This document shows positions 1 to 6,225 of a stretch of 6,822 nt of DNA, piece after piece. This stretch comes from Methyloprofundus sp. GTDB lineage: Bacteria; Pseudomonadota; Gammaproteobacteria; Methylococcales; Methylomonadaceae. The notes under the pieces are model-generated. The model had not been told where the DNA came from and made no database searches. It saw only the letters and a program-made list of their open reading frames with translations. Within the stretch, counting starts at the first letter, position 1. Every line of letters begins with the position of its first letter. Position numbers and translations under genes: made by a program. The DNA is taken from the NCBI GenBank assembly GCA_030619185.1, contig JAUXBW010000124.1, forward strand, positions 1 through 6,822, given 5' to 3'.

Positions 1-51
1 AGTTCTATAAGGTCCTTAAAATATCGTACTGCTGCTGAGTTCTATCTCTAA
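1..51 (+). CDS. 3' end of a gene entering from the left, possibly a transposase
   Basis: Only the first frame is open from the window edge. It gives 16 codons ending in LKYRTAAEFYL and then TAA at 49-51; the other two + frames are stopped early. The ending loosely resembles the C-terminus of integrase-core transposases such as IS3-type, where a (G/N)YRTPAEF-like phrase is common just before the stop. It does not resemble what I remember of NirF or NirC C-termini. The tail stops 17 nt before nirD. If it is a transposase, an insertion sequence lies directly before the nir cluster. The fragment is too short for a firm identity, and it could also be a chance open frame. Confidence 0.35.
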   Translation, partial: SSIRSLKYRTAAEFYL

Positions 52-68
52 ACTGAAGTTGCTATATT

Positions 69-554
69 ATGATAAGCTCGTTAGCTAAACAATTACTCAA
101 TAATTTCCAGCAAGATTTCCCCCTGTCCCCTACTCCCTATCTGGATATTGCTAAGCAACTGGGGGTAACTGAAGATGAGGTGCTCAACACATTTACACAA
201 TTAGCCGCAGATGATTTTATCAGCCGTATTGGTCCTGTTATTCAGCCTAACCATATTGGACACAGCACGCTGGTTGCCATGGATATTCCTACTGGGGAAT
301 TAAGCACTGTCGCCGATATTATCAGTCGCTTTCCTGAAGTCAATCATAATTACGCGCGCGAGCATCGCTTTAACCTCTGGTTTGTTTTGATTGCAACTGA
401 CCAGCAGCACTTGCAATCTGTCCTTGCCAATATAGAGCTGCAAACAGGCTTTCAAACTATGCAATTACCATTGCTGCAAGATTATTATATTAATCTCGGA
501 TTTCAGCTTGATTTAGATGATAGGCTAGAAACAAACAAGACTGCAAATGCTTGA
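69..554 (+). CDS. nirD: NirD, siroheme decarboxylase subunit (A-type, Lrp/AsnC-like)
   Basis: This 161-residue protein is one of four Lrp/AsnC-like subunits that, in the known heme d1 pathway, decarboxylate the C12 and C18 acetate side chains of siroheme to give 12,18-didecarboxysiroheme in the cytoplasm. A winged-helix-like N-terminus (about residues 20-55) ends in the family phrase ISRIGPV. The C-terminal ligand-binding half carries NYAREH (94-99) and NLWF (102-105), the signature shared by NirD, NirG and archaeal-type AhbA. It most resembles NirG, 490 bp downstream. The start at 69 is fixed by an in-frame stop at 54-56, although the ribosome binding site is weak. The last 8 nt overlap nirL (ATGCTTGA), suggesting translational coupling. 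Despite the fold, members of this family in nir clusters act as enzymes rather than regulators. The D versus G label rests on gene order. Confidence 0.9.
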   Translation: MISSLAKQLLNNFQQDFPLSPTPYLDIAKQLGVTEDEVLNTFTQLAADDFISRIGPVIQPNHIGHSTLVAMDIPTGELSTVADIISRFPEVNHNYAREHRFNLWFVLIATDQQHLQSVLANIELQTGFQTMQLPLLQDYYINLGFQLDLDDRLETNKTANA

Positions 555-1029
555 CCCTGTTGACCTACAAATCATTGTTGCTATTCAGGAGGGATTGCCT
601 ATTGTTTCTCGCCCCTACGCGCTTATTGCCGGGCAACTGGGTTTAGATGAAGTGGAACTTATTCAGCGCCTGACCAGGCTAAAGCAGCAAGGAGTTATTA
701 AACGCCTAGGGGTCATTGTTAAACATCGCCGTCTAGGCTATGTATCGAATGCCATGGTTGTGTTTGATATGCCGGATACACTGGTTCAGCAAAAAGGCCA
801 GCAAATCAGTGAACAGGCTTTTATCAATCTATGCTATTTACGCCCCAGAAAGGGTGAACACTGGCCGTATAATTTATTTTGCATGATACACGGCAAATCC
901 AGAACCGTTGTTTTACAGCAATTAGCAGAGCTTATTGATCGCTGTGCTTTAAAGGACTATCCTTATGATATATTATTTAGCCAGCAGTGCTTTAAGCAAC
1001 GAGGAGCCATTTATTCCCCGGCTAGTTAA
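547..1029 (+). CDS. nirL: NirL, siroheme decarboxylase subunit (B-type, Lrp/AsnC-like)
   Basis: This 160-residue partner of NirD belongs to the B-type (AhbB-like) half of the siroheme decarboxylase family. The N-terminal helix-turn-helix-like part runs to the phrase KRLGVIVKHRRLGY (about 52-65). The GVIV-H version of this segment is typical of NirL, while NirH has GAVPNHYKLGY. The ligand-binding half has CYLRPR (96-101) and WPYNLFCMIHG (106-116), in which the Tyr/Arg and the later His are the conserved polar residues expected near the tetrapyrrole. The start codon lies inside the end of nirD (8-nt overlap), so the two are probably translated together and form a heterodimer, as AhbA/AhbB do. 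It aligns along its length with NirH further down the cluster. Confidence 0.9.
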   Translation: MLDPVDLQIIVAIQEGLPIVSRPYALIAGQLGLDEVELIQRLTRLKQQGVIKRLGVIVKHRRLGYVSNAMVVFDMPDTLVQQKGQQISEQAFINLCYLRPRKGEHWPYNLFCMIHGKSRTVVLQQLAELIDRCALKDYPYDILFSQQCFKQRGAIYSPAS

Positions 1030-1043
1030 CATCATTTAACACT

Positions 1044-1487
1044 ATGGATCCTATCGACCGCAGCATTATCAATACCCTGCAACAAGGCTTCCCTATCTGT
1101 ACTGCGCCATACAAACAGGTCGCAGAAGGTCTGGGTATTGAAGAGCAAGAACTTCTCGCTCGTATCAAGGCCTTATTAGACTCGGGTATCTTATCCCGGT
1201 TTGGCCCGATGTATCATGCAGAACAGATGGGCGGTGCTTTAACTTTAGCTGCTCTCAAAGTCCCCGAGACCGAATTCGAGCATATTGCACAGATCGTTAA
1301 TGCTTTCCCTGAAGTCGCTCATAACTACGCACGCGACCATACACTCAATATGTGGTTTGTCTTAGCCACCGAAACACCCGAACAAATCATGCCACTGATA
1401 AGCAAAATCGAAGCTCAGACTGGCTTGACGGTTTATAATATGCCCAAAATTAAAGAATATTTTGTCGGCTTAAAGCTGCAAGCATAA
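1044..1487 (+). CDS. nirG: NirG, siroheme decarboxylase subunit (A-type, Lrp/AsnC-like)
   Basis: This 147-residue A-type subunit is the second copy of the NirD-like protein. It starts with the usual MDPIDRSIINTLQ...GFP opening of the family, which supports the ATG at 1044 even though no clear Shine-Dalgarno is visible in the 14-nt gap after nirL. The wing segment reads ILSRFGPMY (about 49-57). The catalytic half has NYARDH (94-99) followed by NMWF (102-105), nearly superimposable on NirD. The product is expected to act with NirH, and possibly NirD/NirL, in removing acetate carboxyls from siroheme. The stop codon overlaps the nirH start by one base (TAATG). Some organisms fuse or lose members of this set, but here all four are separate and intact. 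Confidence 0.9.
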   Translation: MDPIDRSIINTLQQGFPICTAPYKQVAEGLGIEEQELLARIKALLDSGILSRFGPMYHAEQMGGALTLAALKVPETEFEHIAQIVNAFPEVAHNYARDHTLNMWFVLATETPEQIMPLISKIEAQTGLTVYNMPKIKEYFVGLKLQA

Positions 1488-1963
1488 TGGATAACATAGA
1501 TCGAGCAATTATTGCCAGTAGCCAGGCCGGACTGCCCCTGACTCCAGAGCCCTACCAGACACTTGCCTTGCAAATTGGTATCAGTGCAGATGACTTGATG
1601 CTGCGTTTATCACGTATGCAAGAATCCGGTATTATCCGTCGCATCGGCGCAGTACCCAACCATTACAAATTAGGCTATCAGCATAATGGTATGAGTGTAT
1701 GGGATATAGACGATGACACTATTGATCAGCTGGGTAAACTCATAGGTGCACTGGACTTTGTTAGCCACTGTTACCACCGTCCTAGACACTTGCCCGACTG
1801 GCGCTACAATCTATTTGCCATGATCCATGCTAAAACAGCTGATTCAGCTACACAACAAGTCCAGCAAATCGCTAGACTACTTGGCGAACATTGTCATGCC
1901 CACGAGGTACTTTACAGCACCCGTATTCTAAAAAAAACCGGTTTAAGGATTAAGAGGAAGTAA
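1487..1963 (+). CDS. nirH: NirH, siroheme decarboxylase subunit (B-type, Lrp/AsnC-like)
   Basis: This 158-residue B-type subunit resembles NirL and bacterial or archaeal AhbB. It shows the diagnostic RRIGAVPNHYKLGY segment (about 51-64), then CYHRPR (95-100) and WRYNLFAMIHA (105-115). It is translationally coupled on both sides: its ATG uses the last base of the nirG stop, and its own stop shares a base with the nirJ start. It probably pairs with NirG in the same way as NirL with NirD. Of the two B-type proteins here it keeps the more canonical PNHY motif, which NirL lacks. The product is cytoplasmic, with no signal sequence. Confidence 0.9.
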   Translation: MDNIDRAIIASSQAGLPLTPEPYQTLALQIGISADDLMLRLSRMQESGIIRRIGAVPNHYKLGYQHNGMSVWDIDDDTIDQLGKLIGALDFVSHCYHRPRHLPDWRYNLFAMIHAKTADSATQQVQQIARLLGEHCHAHEVLYSTRILKKTGLRIKRK

Positions 1964-3096
1964 TGTTTCGACTTAGCCAATTTATGCGCGAGCTACTACA
2001 CCCTACCCCGCTCAAGCCAGTAAGAAAACCAGTTGCACCCGTAGTTATCTGGAATCTAATTCGACGCTGTAACCTTACCTGTAAGCACTGTTATACCACT
2101 TCAGCAGATATTAATTTCCCGGGGGAATTAAGTACTGAAGCTATTTATTCGGTGATGGATGACTTAAAAGCATTCAAAGTCCCGGTACTGATTCTTTCCG
2201 GCGGCGAACCGCTGTTACATCCGGATATTTTCGCTATTTCGCAGCGAGCTAAAGACATGGGCTTTTATGTGGCACTGTCTACTAATGGCACACTGATTAC
2301 AGTAGAAAATATTCAGCAAATAGCGGCAATTAATTACCCGTATGTCGGTGTTAGTCTGGATGGCATCGGTGCAACTCATGATCAATTTCGTCAGCAACAG
2401 GGCTCGTTTGATGCCTCTGTACACGGTATCCAGTTATGCCGTGAACAAGGTATAAAAGCAGGTATTCGTTTTACCCTCACGCAAGACAATGCGCATGATT
2501 TTCCGGCTATGCTACAGTTAATGGACGATAAAGATATTGATAAATTTTACTTATCCCATCTTAATTACGGTGGCAGGGGGAATAAAAACCGTCAAAGTGA
2601 TGCTTTTTTCAGTATGACCCGCGAGGCGATGGATTTGTTGTTTGAGCAGTGTTTACAATGGGAACAGCAAGGAATACAGCGAGAAGTTGTTACCGGAAAT
2701 AATGATGCCGATGCAGTTTACTTTTTACATTGGGTTAAACAGAACTACCCTGAACAGGCCGCGCATATCCAGACCAAACTGGAACAATGGGGAGGTAATG
2801 CCTCCGGGGTTAATGTCGCTAATATTGATAATCTAGGCAATGTGCATCCTGATACTTTCTGGTGGCATTATGATTTAGGTAATGTTCAGCATCGACCTTT
2901 TTCCGAAATCTGGCAAGATATTTCAGACCCGCTGATGGCAGGATTGAAGCAATCGCCACGCCCGCTAAAGGGTCGTTGCGCAAGGTGTTCTTATCAAAAG
3001 ATATGCAATGGCAATACCCGGGTTAGAGCACAACAGATATATGCAGACCCCTGGGCTGAAGATCCGGGGTGTTATTTAAGTGAAACGGAGATTTGA
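1963..3096 (+). CDS. nirJ: NirJ, radical SAM heme d1 biosynthesis protein
   Basis: This 377-residue radical SAM enzyme follows the decarboxylases in heme d1 synthesis. In the known pathway NirJ acts on 12,18-didecarboxysiroheme and removes the two propionate side chains on rings A and B, which are later replaced by the keto groups of heme d1. The radical SAM cluster motif is C36-x3-C40-x2-C43 in RRCNLTCKHCY, and the SAM-binding GGEPL is at 80-84. A C-terminal SPASM/twitch-like auxiliary cluster region has C339, C342, C348 and C370, with the NirJ-typical CNGNTRVRA after the third Cys. The length matches the family. The start is preceded by a good Shine-Dalgarno (AAGAGG ending about 5 nt before the ATG) and shares one base with the nirH stop. 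It is the last gene of the cluster here; nirE, nirN and nirF are not adjacent downstream. AhbC and other SPASM proteins are related, but the nir context settles the name. Confidence 0.95.
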   Translation: MFRLSQFMRELLHPTPLKPVRKPVAPVVIWNLIRRCNLTCKHCYTTSADINFPGELSTEAIYSVMDDLKAFKVPVLILSGGEPLLHPDIFAISQRAKDMGFYVALSTNGTLITVENIQQIAAINYPYVGVSLDGIGATHDQFRQQQGSFDASVHGIQLCREQGIKAGIRFTLTQDNAHDFPAMLQLMDDKDIDKFYLSHLNYGGRGNKNRQSDAFFSMTREAMDLLFEQCLQWEQQGIQREVVTGNNDADAVYFLHWVKQNYPEQAAHIQTKLEQWGGNASGVNVANIDNLGNVHPDTFWWHYDLGNVQHRPFSEIWQDISDPLMAGLKQSPRPLKGRCARCSYQKICNGNTRVRAQQIYADPWAEDPGCYLSETEI

Positions 3097-3104
3097 TTAA
3101 TTTA

Positions 3105-3226
3105 CAGGAACGTGCACGACACACTTTTACATCATTAATAGGGAGCGCAGGTCTTTAGCCTGCATTTTAAAAGGCGGACTAAAGATCTGCGCCCCATTGT
3201 GCTCATGTGTGTCGTGCACATTCCTG
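3105..3226. repeat. 122-bp nested inverted repeat, MITE/REP-like, in the convergent gap
   Basis: The outer arms, 3105-3124 (CAGGAACGTGCACGACACAC) and 3207-3226, are inverted copies matching at 19 of 20 positions. Nested between them, 3141-3195 is a second imperfect palindrome: GGGAGCGCAGGTCTTTAG at 3141-3158 opposes CTAAAGATCTGCGCCCC at 3179-3195, with the inner bases also pairing through TTTT/AAAA at the centre. The whole nearly fills the gap between the convergent nirJ and EF-hand genes. It can fold as a long hairpin in either direction and may act as a two-way transcription stop, although there is no clear T-run. No target-site duplication is obvious. The inner part resembles the REP palindromes that RAYT-type transposases spread in gammaproteobacteria; that likeness is from memory. 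Confidence 0.8.
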
Positions 3227-3241
3227 AGAACAAACATATGC

Positions 3242-3583
3242 TTATTTCATCTCTTCAGGCTCAACTAGCTCGTCACCATCTGTATCCAGTCTATCAATGA
3301 CTCTTTCAGCATCTTGTTCAATACTATCTTCCATCCCCATAATCACTCGATCGATAGCTTTTTGTGACTTGCCTTGTTGCTGCATTTTAATCGCTTTATT
3401 GATCGCATCTTCACGTAGCTCTACTTCGACTTCATCAGCGGTAATATATCCATCTTTATTCTGATCAAATTCTTTGACTGAATCTTTTTGAGACGGGCCT
3501 TTATAAGGAACATACCCCGCGCTTACATCAAATACAGCTAAAGCTAAAACAGCAGGCAATAAACCCATCAATATTTTTTTCAT
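3242..3583 (-). CDS. Small secreted EF-hand calcium-binding protein
   Basis: This 113-residue protein begins with a Sec-type signal peptide: MKK, then a hydrophobic stretch, with cleavage likely after VSA near residue 22. The mature part has two EF-hand loops. Loop 1 (about 40-51) is DQNKDGYITADE, a textbook 12-residue loop with ligands at 1, 3, 5, 7 and 12. Loop 2 (about 100-111) is DTDGDELVEPEE, which keeps the acidic ligands and Glu12 but lacks Gly at position 6. Between them lies a charged, Gln-rich, probably helical linker. It is likely a periplasmic Ca2+-binding protein; no specific role can be named. The open frame extends upstream to 3655, but only the ATG at 3583 places a signal peptide at the N-terminus, so I chose it. 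ATG at 3595 is the near alternative. It is convergent with nirJ and not part of that operon. Confidence 0.8.
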   Translation of the reverse strand: MKKILMGLLPAVLALAVFDVSAGYVPYKGPSQKDSVKEFDQNKDGYITADEVEVELREDAINKAIKMQQQGKSQKAIDRVIMGMEDSIEQDAERVIDRLDTDGDELVEPEEMK

Positions 3584-3599
3584 TTCGCTATCCATTAAT

Positions 3600-3628
3600 A
3601 TTTTAAAAAACCAATAATAACATGCTAA
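3600..3628 (-). promoter_or_regulatory. Possible sigma-70 promoter of the EF-hand gene
   Basis: Read on the - strand, TTAGCA (3628-3623) and TAAAAT (3605-3600) are separated by 17 nt, matching the -35 and -10 consensus at 4 and 5 of 6 positions. The predicted transcript start near 3593 falls just before the chosen ATG at 3583 and about at the alternative ATG at 3595, which favours the shorter protein. The leader would be very short, so this is tentative. Confidence 0.3.
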
Positions 3629-3742
3629 GGGAGCTGGAAATAAATAATTGTCCAATATTGGGTAGGATTTTTGTTTGTCTTTAGTGGTGCAGCACTAGTT
3701 TACTAATGTAGCCTAAATTCATATATCACCAAAATACCCTGC

Positions 3743-3756
3743 TTGATGTACATCAT
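3743..3756. promoter_or_regulatory. FNR/DNR-like binding site upstream of sga
   Basis: TTGATGTACATCAT matches the FNR/ANR/DNR consensus TTGAT-N4-ATCAA at 9 of 10 defined positions, and its core TGATGTACATCA (3744-3755) is a perfect 12-bp palindrome. The centre is about 66 bp before the sga start codon. With the usual -41.5 spacing for an activated promoter, the transcript would start near 3791, leaving about 25 nt of leader with the ribosome binding site intact. A convincing -10 hexamer at the matching place is not obvious; AATAAT at 3786-3791 is the nearest good match. The nearest - strand gene starts 160 bp away, so sga is the more likely target. Confidence 0.45.
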
Positions 3757-3762
3757 CATCTA

Positions 3763-3776
3763 TGTCATGATTGACA
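3763..3776. promoter_or_regulatory. Second small dyad before sga, overlapping a TTGACA box
   Basis: TGTCATGATTGACA is a perfect inverted repeat with 5-bp arms (TGTCA and TGACA) around a 4-bp spacer. Its right arm lies inside TTGACA (3771-3776), a perfect -35 hexamer. A -10 at standard distance (TAACCT at 3794-3799) would start transcription inside the ribosome binding site, so the box may not be a working -35. The dyad lies 6 bp after the FNR-like site and could be a second operator. Confidence 0.3.
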
Positions 3777-3802
3777 AATTTTTCCAATAATTTTAACCTT
3801 TT

Positions 3803-3808
3803 AAGAGG
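3803..3808 (+). promoter_or_regulatory. Ribosome binding site that sets the sga start
   Basis: AAGAGG ends 7 nt before the ATG at 3816. The upstream in-frame ATG at 3771 has no such signal and would add 15 residues absent from this family, so translation is assigned to 3816. Confidence 0.75.
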
Positions 3809-3815
3809 CAATTCA

Positions 3816-4982
3816 ATGGCTGGTCGTAACCATCTATATATCCCGGGTCCCACTAATTCTCCACATGAAGTACTCAGCGCCATGCACCTTCCTATGGAAG
3901 ATCATCGTGCACCCACGTTTCCATTATTACTAAAGCCTATTTTAGAGGACTTAAAAAAAGTCTTTAGAACAGAAACAGGCCAGGCCTTTGTTTTTCCTGC
4001 AACGGGTACTGCAGGTTGGGAAATTGCCATTACAAATACCTTAAATCCGGGTGATAAAGTCCTTATCTATCGTTTTGGCCAGTTCAGTCATTTGTGGATG
4101 AATATGGCGCAGCGTCTAGGCTTAGATGTTGAAATGCATGAAGTGGAATGGGGCAAAGGTATTCCTTTAGATCACCTGGAAGCCCGCTTAAAAGAAGATA
4201 CTGCCCATGAAATTAAAGCGGTACTGGCAACACACAATGAAACTGCAACCGGCGTAACCAGTGATATCGGTGGCGTACGTAAAGCGATGGATGCATCGAA
4301 GCACCCTGCTCTTTTATTTGTTGACGGCGTAAGTTCTATTGCCAGCCTTGACTTCCGTATGGATGAGTGGGGCATAGATGGCGCTATCAGTGGCTCGCAA
4401 AAAGGTTTTATGCTACCTGCGGGCTTAGCTATCGTAGCTTTTAGCCAAAAAGCACTGGCTCTGACCGAAACAGCCACTTTCCCCCGGTGCTTTCTTGATC
4501 TCAAAGATCAAATGGCTCAAAATGCGCTGGGTTACACCCCTTACACCCCTTCTACACCGATGTTACACGGCTTGCGTGCTGCATTAGACTTATTATTAGA
4601 AGAAGGCATGGAAAATGTTTATGCACGCCATCACCGTTTAGCAGAAGGAACGCGTAAAGCTATCGCCGCCTGGGGTTTAAAACTTTGTGCTCAGCCTGGC
4701 CTTGAATCAGATACCGTTTCAGCCATCGTTGTCCCTGAAGATAAAGATGCGCGTGATGTGATTGCCACTGCTTTCAATAAATACGATATTTCTTTAGGTG
4801 CTGGTTTAACAGAACTGATGGGCAAAGTATTCCGTATCGGCCATATTGGCGATATGAATGATGTCTCTATGCTGGGAGCAATCGCCGGTGTAGAAATGGC
4901 ATTACTGGATAATGGCTTTGATATTACTCCGGGGAGTGGTGTTGCCGCTGCTATCGAATATTATCGCGCTACCGCTCAGTAA
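3816..4982 (+). CDS. sgaA: Serine-glyoxylate aminotransferase (class V, PLP-dependent)
   Basis: This 388-residue cytoplasmic class V aminotransferase transfers the amino group of serine to glyoxylate, giving hydroxypyruvate and glycine. That is a central step of the serine cycle in methylotrophs and of glyoxylate recycling elsewhere. The N-terminus GRNHLYIPGPTN and the phrases EDHRAP, RFGQFSHLW, MAQRLGLDV, THNETATGV and FVDGVSS closely follow the Methylobacterium SgaA pattern as I recall it. PLP-binding residues are visible: the Schiff-base Lys196 in SGSQKG and Asp170 in VDGVSS, which holds the pyridine nitrogen. Length is normal and no key residue is missing. It is preceded by its own control region and followed after 46 bp by a desaturase on the same strand. 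No other serine-cycle gene (hpr, glyA, mtdA) is adjacent. Alanine-glyoxylate aminotransferase is the closest alternative, but sequence likeness favours the serine enzyme. Confidence 0.9.
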   Translation: MAGRNHLYIPGPTNSPHEVLSAMHLPMEDHRAPTFPLLLKPILEDLKKVFRTETGQAFVFPATGTAGWEIAITNTLNPGDKVLIYRFGQFSHLWMNMAQRLGLDVEMHEVEWGKGIPLDHLEARLKEDTAHEIKAVLATHNETATGVTSDIGGVRKAMDASKHPALLFVDGVSSIASLDFRMDEWGIDGAISGSQKGFMLPAGLAIVAFSQKALALTETATFPRCFLDLKDQMAQNALGYTPYTPSTPMLHGLRAALDLLLEEGMENVYARHHRLAEGTRKAIAAWGLKLCAQPGLESDTVSAIVVPEDKDARDVIATAFNKYDISLGAGLTELMGKVFRIGHIGDMNDVSMLGAIAGVEMALLDNGFDITPGSGVAAAIEYYRATAQ

Positions 4983-4990
4983 AACACTAG

Positions 4991-5011
4991 TTCCCACGGT
5001 CTCCGTGGGAA
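4991..5011. repeat. Perfect 9-bp hairpin (REP-like) between sga and the desaturase
   Basis: TTCCCACGG and CCGTGGGAA flank the 3-nt loop TCT, forming a GC-rich perfect hairpin that begins 8 nt after the sga stop and ends 7 nt before the desaturase ribosome binding site. No T-run follows, so full intrinsic termination is unlikely; it may protect or process the sga message or lower read-through. Similar TTCCCACGx...xCGTGGGAA palindromes are, from memory, common dispersed REP elements in gammaproteobacteria. Confidence 0.75.
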
Positions 5012-5018
5012 TTCATAC

Positions 5019-5024
5019 AGGAAA
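5019..5024 (+). promoter_or_regulatory. Ribosome binding site that sets the desaturase start
   Basis: AGGAAA ends 4 nt before the ATG at 5029 (AGGA core 6 nt away). The open frame reaches back to an ATG at 4912 inside sga, but that extension merely reads the sga 3' end and the hairpin in another frame, so 5029 is the start. Confidence 0.75.
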
Positions 5025-5028
5025 CATC

Positions 5029-6168
5029 ATGAGTATTAACAGTTATCAAAATGTCGATAGAGAAGCACTCGCTAAAGACCTTGATGCCATTCATAAAGAA
5101 ACTTTGTCACGCATTGGAGAGCAGGACTTCAAGCACCTAAAAAAAATGGAGCGTTGGGGACAGCTATGTTCAGTATTAGGCTATGGCACAGCATGGATAT
5201 TCCCCAACCCCATATCCGCATTATTAATTAGCCAGGGTAGCTTTACGCGCTGGACACAAATGACCCACCCCATAGTACATAAAGGCTATGATAAGATCAG
5301 CAATATCCCTGAAGGCTATACCAGTAAAAAGTTTGCTCAGGGCTGGCGACGTTTTTTAGACTGGCCCGACTGGATTACCCCATCAGGCTGGCATCAGGAA
5401 CACGATATATTACACCACTACAATCTAGGGGAAAAACAGGATCCTGACCATTTACAACACAATATGGAATGGTTAAGACAGTCTAAAGCCCCTATGTGGT
5501 TACGCTTTGGTATCGTTGGAGTTTTTACTGCGGGCTGGAAAATACTCTATTACACACCCAGAACACATAAAGAGCTACGCATAAGCCAGGCACGCCAGCG
5601 AGGTGAAGCAGCACCGGAATTTACACGTAAAGGCGCATGGAGCTTTTATACGAAACAGGGGCGAGCCTTATGGCTGGAAAGTATTTTGCCTTATATAGGC
5701 TTCCGCTTTGTTTTGTTGCCGCTGTTATTTTTACCACTAGGTAGTTTTGCTGCGACTAGTGTATTACTGACATCCATCATGGCAGAAATTTTTACCAATA
5801 TGCATAGCTTCCTGGTTATCGTTCCAAACCATGCGGGTGATGATGTGATGATGTTTGAGGAAAAAGGGAAAGGACGGGGGGAATTTTTTCTGCGTCAGAT
5901 TCTCGGTTCAGTTAACTACCCCACAGGATCTAATTTTAACGACTTTTTTTACGGCTGGCTAAATTATCAGGTAGAACACCATTTATGGCCTGATATCCCA
6001 TTGAGTCAATATCAATACGTACAGCCAAAAGTTGTAGAAGTGTGTAAAAAACACGGCATACCCTATCGTCAGGATTCGGTATTGAAAAGATTATTCAAAG
6101 CTGTTGATATTATGGTGGGCCGTACTTCAATGTTAAAGCCCGTAAGCACAACAAGCAATGCAATATGA
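5029..6168 (+). CDS. Membrane fatty acid desaturase (di-iron, three His boxes)
   Basis: This 379-residue integral membrane di-iron desaturase introduces a double bond into an acyl chain at the cytoplasmic membrane. The three histidine boxes are present: HPIVH (80-84), HQEHDILHH (122-130) and QVEHH (314-318), the last with Gln in the first position as in acyl-lipid and front-end desaturases of the DesA/linoleoyl-CoA desaturase type. A further conserved-looking NMHSFLVIVPNHAGDD lies about 50 residues before box 3. Hydrophobic stretches occur at about 45-70, 160-175 and 225-270. There is no cytochrome b5 domain, so electrons must come from a separate ferredoxin- or b5-type donor not seen here. 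Regioselectivity cannot be read from the sequence. It lies downstream of sga on the same strand and may share its transcript through the hairpin. The 3' end faces a convergent gene. Confidence 0.85.
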   Translation: MSINSYQNVDREALAKDLDAIHKETLSRIGEQDFKHLKKMERWGQLCSVLGYGTAWIFPNPISALLISQGSFTRWTQMTHPIVHKGYDKISNIPEGYTSKKFAQGWRRFLDWPDWITPSGWHQEHDILHHYNLGEKQDPDHLQHNMEWLRQSKAPMWLRFGIVGVFTAGWKILYYTPRTHKELRISQARQRGEAAPEFTRKGAWSFYTKQGRALWLESILPYIGFRFVLLPLLFLPLGSFAATSVLLTSIMAEIFTNMHSFLVIVPNHAGDDVMMFEEKGKGRGEFFLRQILGSVNYPTGSNFNDFFYGWLNYQVEHHLWPDIPLSQYQYVQPKVVEVCKKHGIPYRQDSVLKRLFKAVDIMVGRTSMLKPVSTTSNAI

Positions 6169-6225
6169 TGATAGCCATTCAGCGGGGAGTTAGCCAAAGC
6201 AACACCGTGTGAATTTGATGGGTAG

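Noticed and set aside
69..1963. The four Lrp/AsnC-like genes as transcription regulators
   Set aside because: The fold is shared with regulators, but gene order, the NYAR(E/D)H and CYxRPR motifs and adjacency to nirJ identify them as siroheme decarboxylase subunits.
2215..2424. 69-codon open frame on the - strand inside nirJ
   Set aside because: It lies wholly opposite the radical SAM core of nirJ, and I see no start signal and no recognisable product.
2642..2836. 64-codon + strand open frame inside nirJ
   Set aside because: It is an out-of-frame reading of a well-supported gene, with no domain or signal.
3657..3672. TTGGGTAGGATTTTTG as a second copy of the repeat near 6220
   Set aside because: Only short pieces (GGGTAGG and GATTTTTG) are shared, with a gap; too little to call in AT-rich sequence.
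3771..3799. TTGACA-N17-TAACCT as the sga promoter
   Set aside because: The -35 is perfect, but the -10 matches at only 3 of 6, and the predicted transcript would begin inside the ribosome binding site.
4172..4504. 110-codon - strand open frame opposite sga
   Set aside because: It overlaps the PLP-binding core of sga; the composition looks like a reverse-strand shadow.
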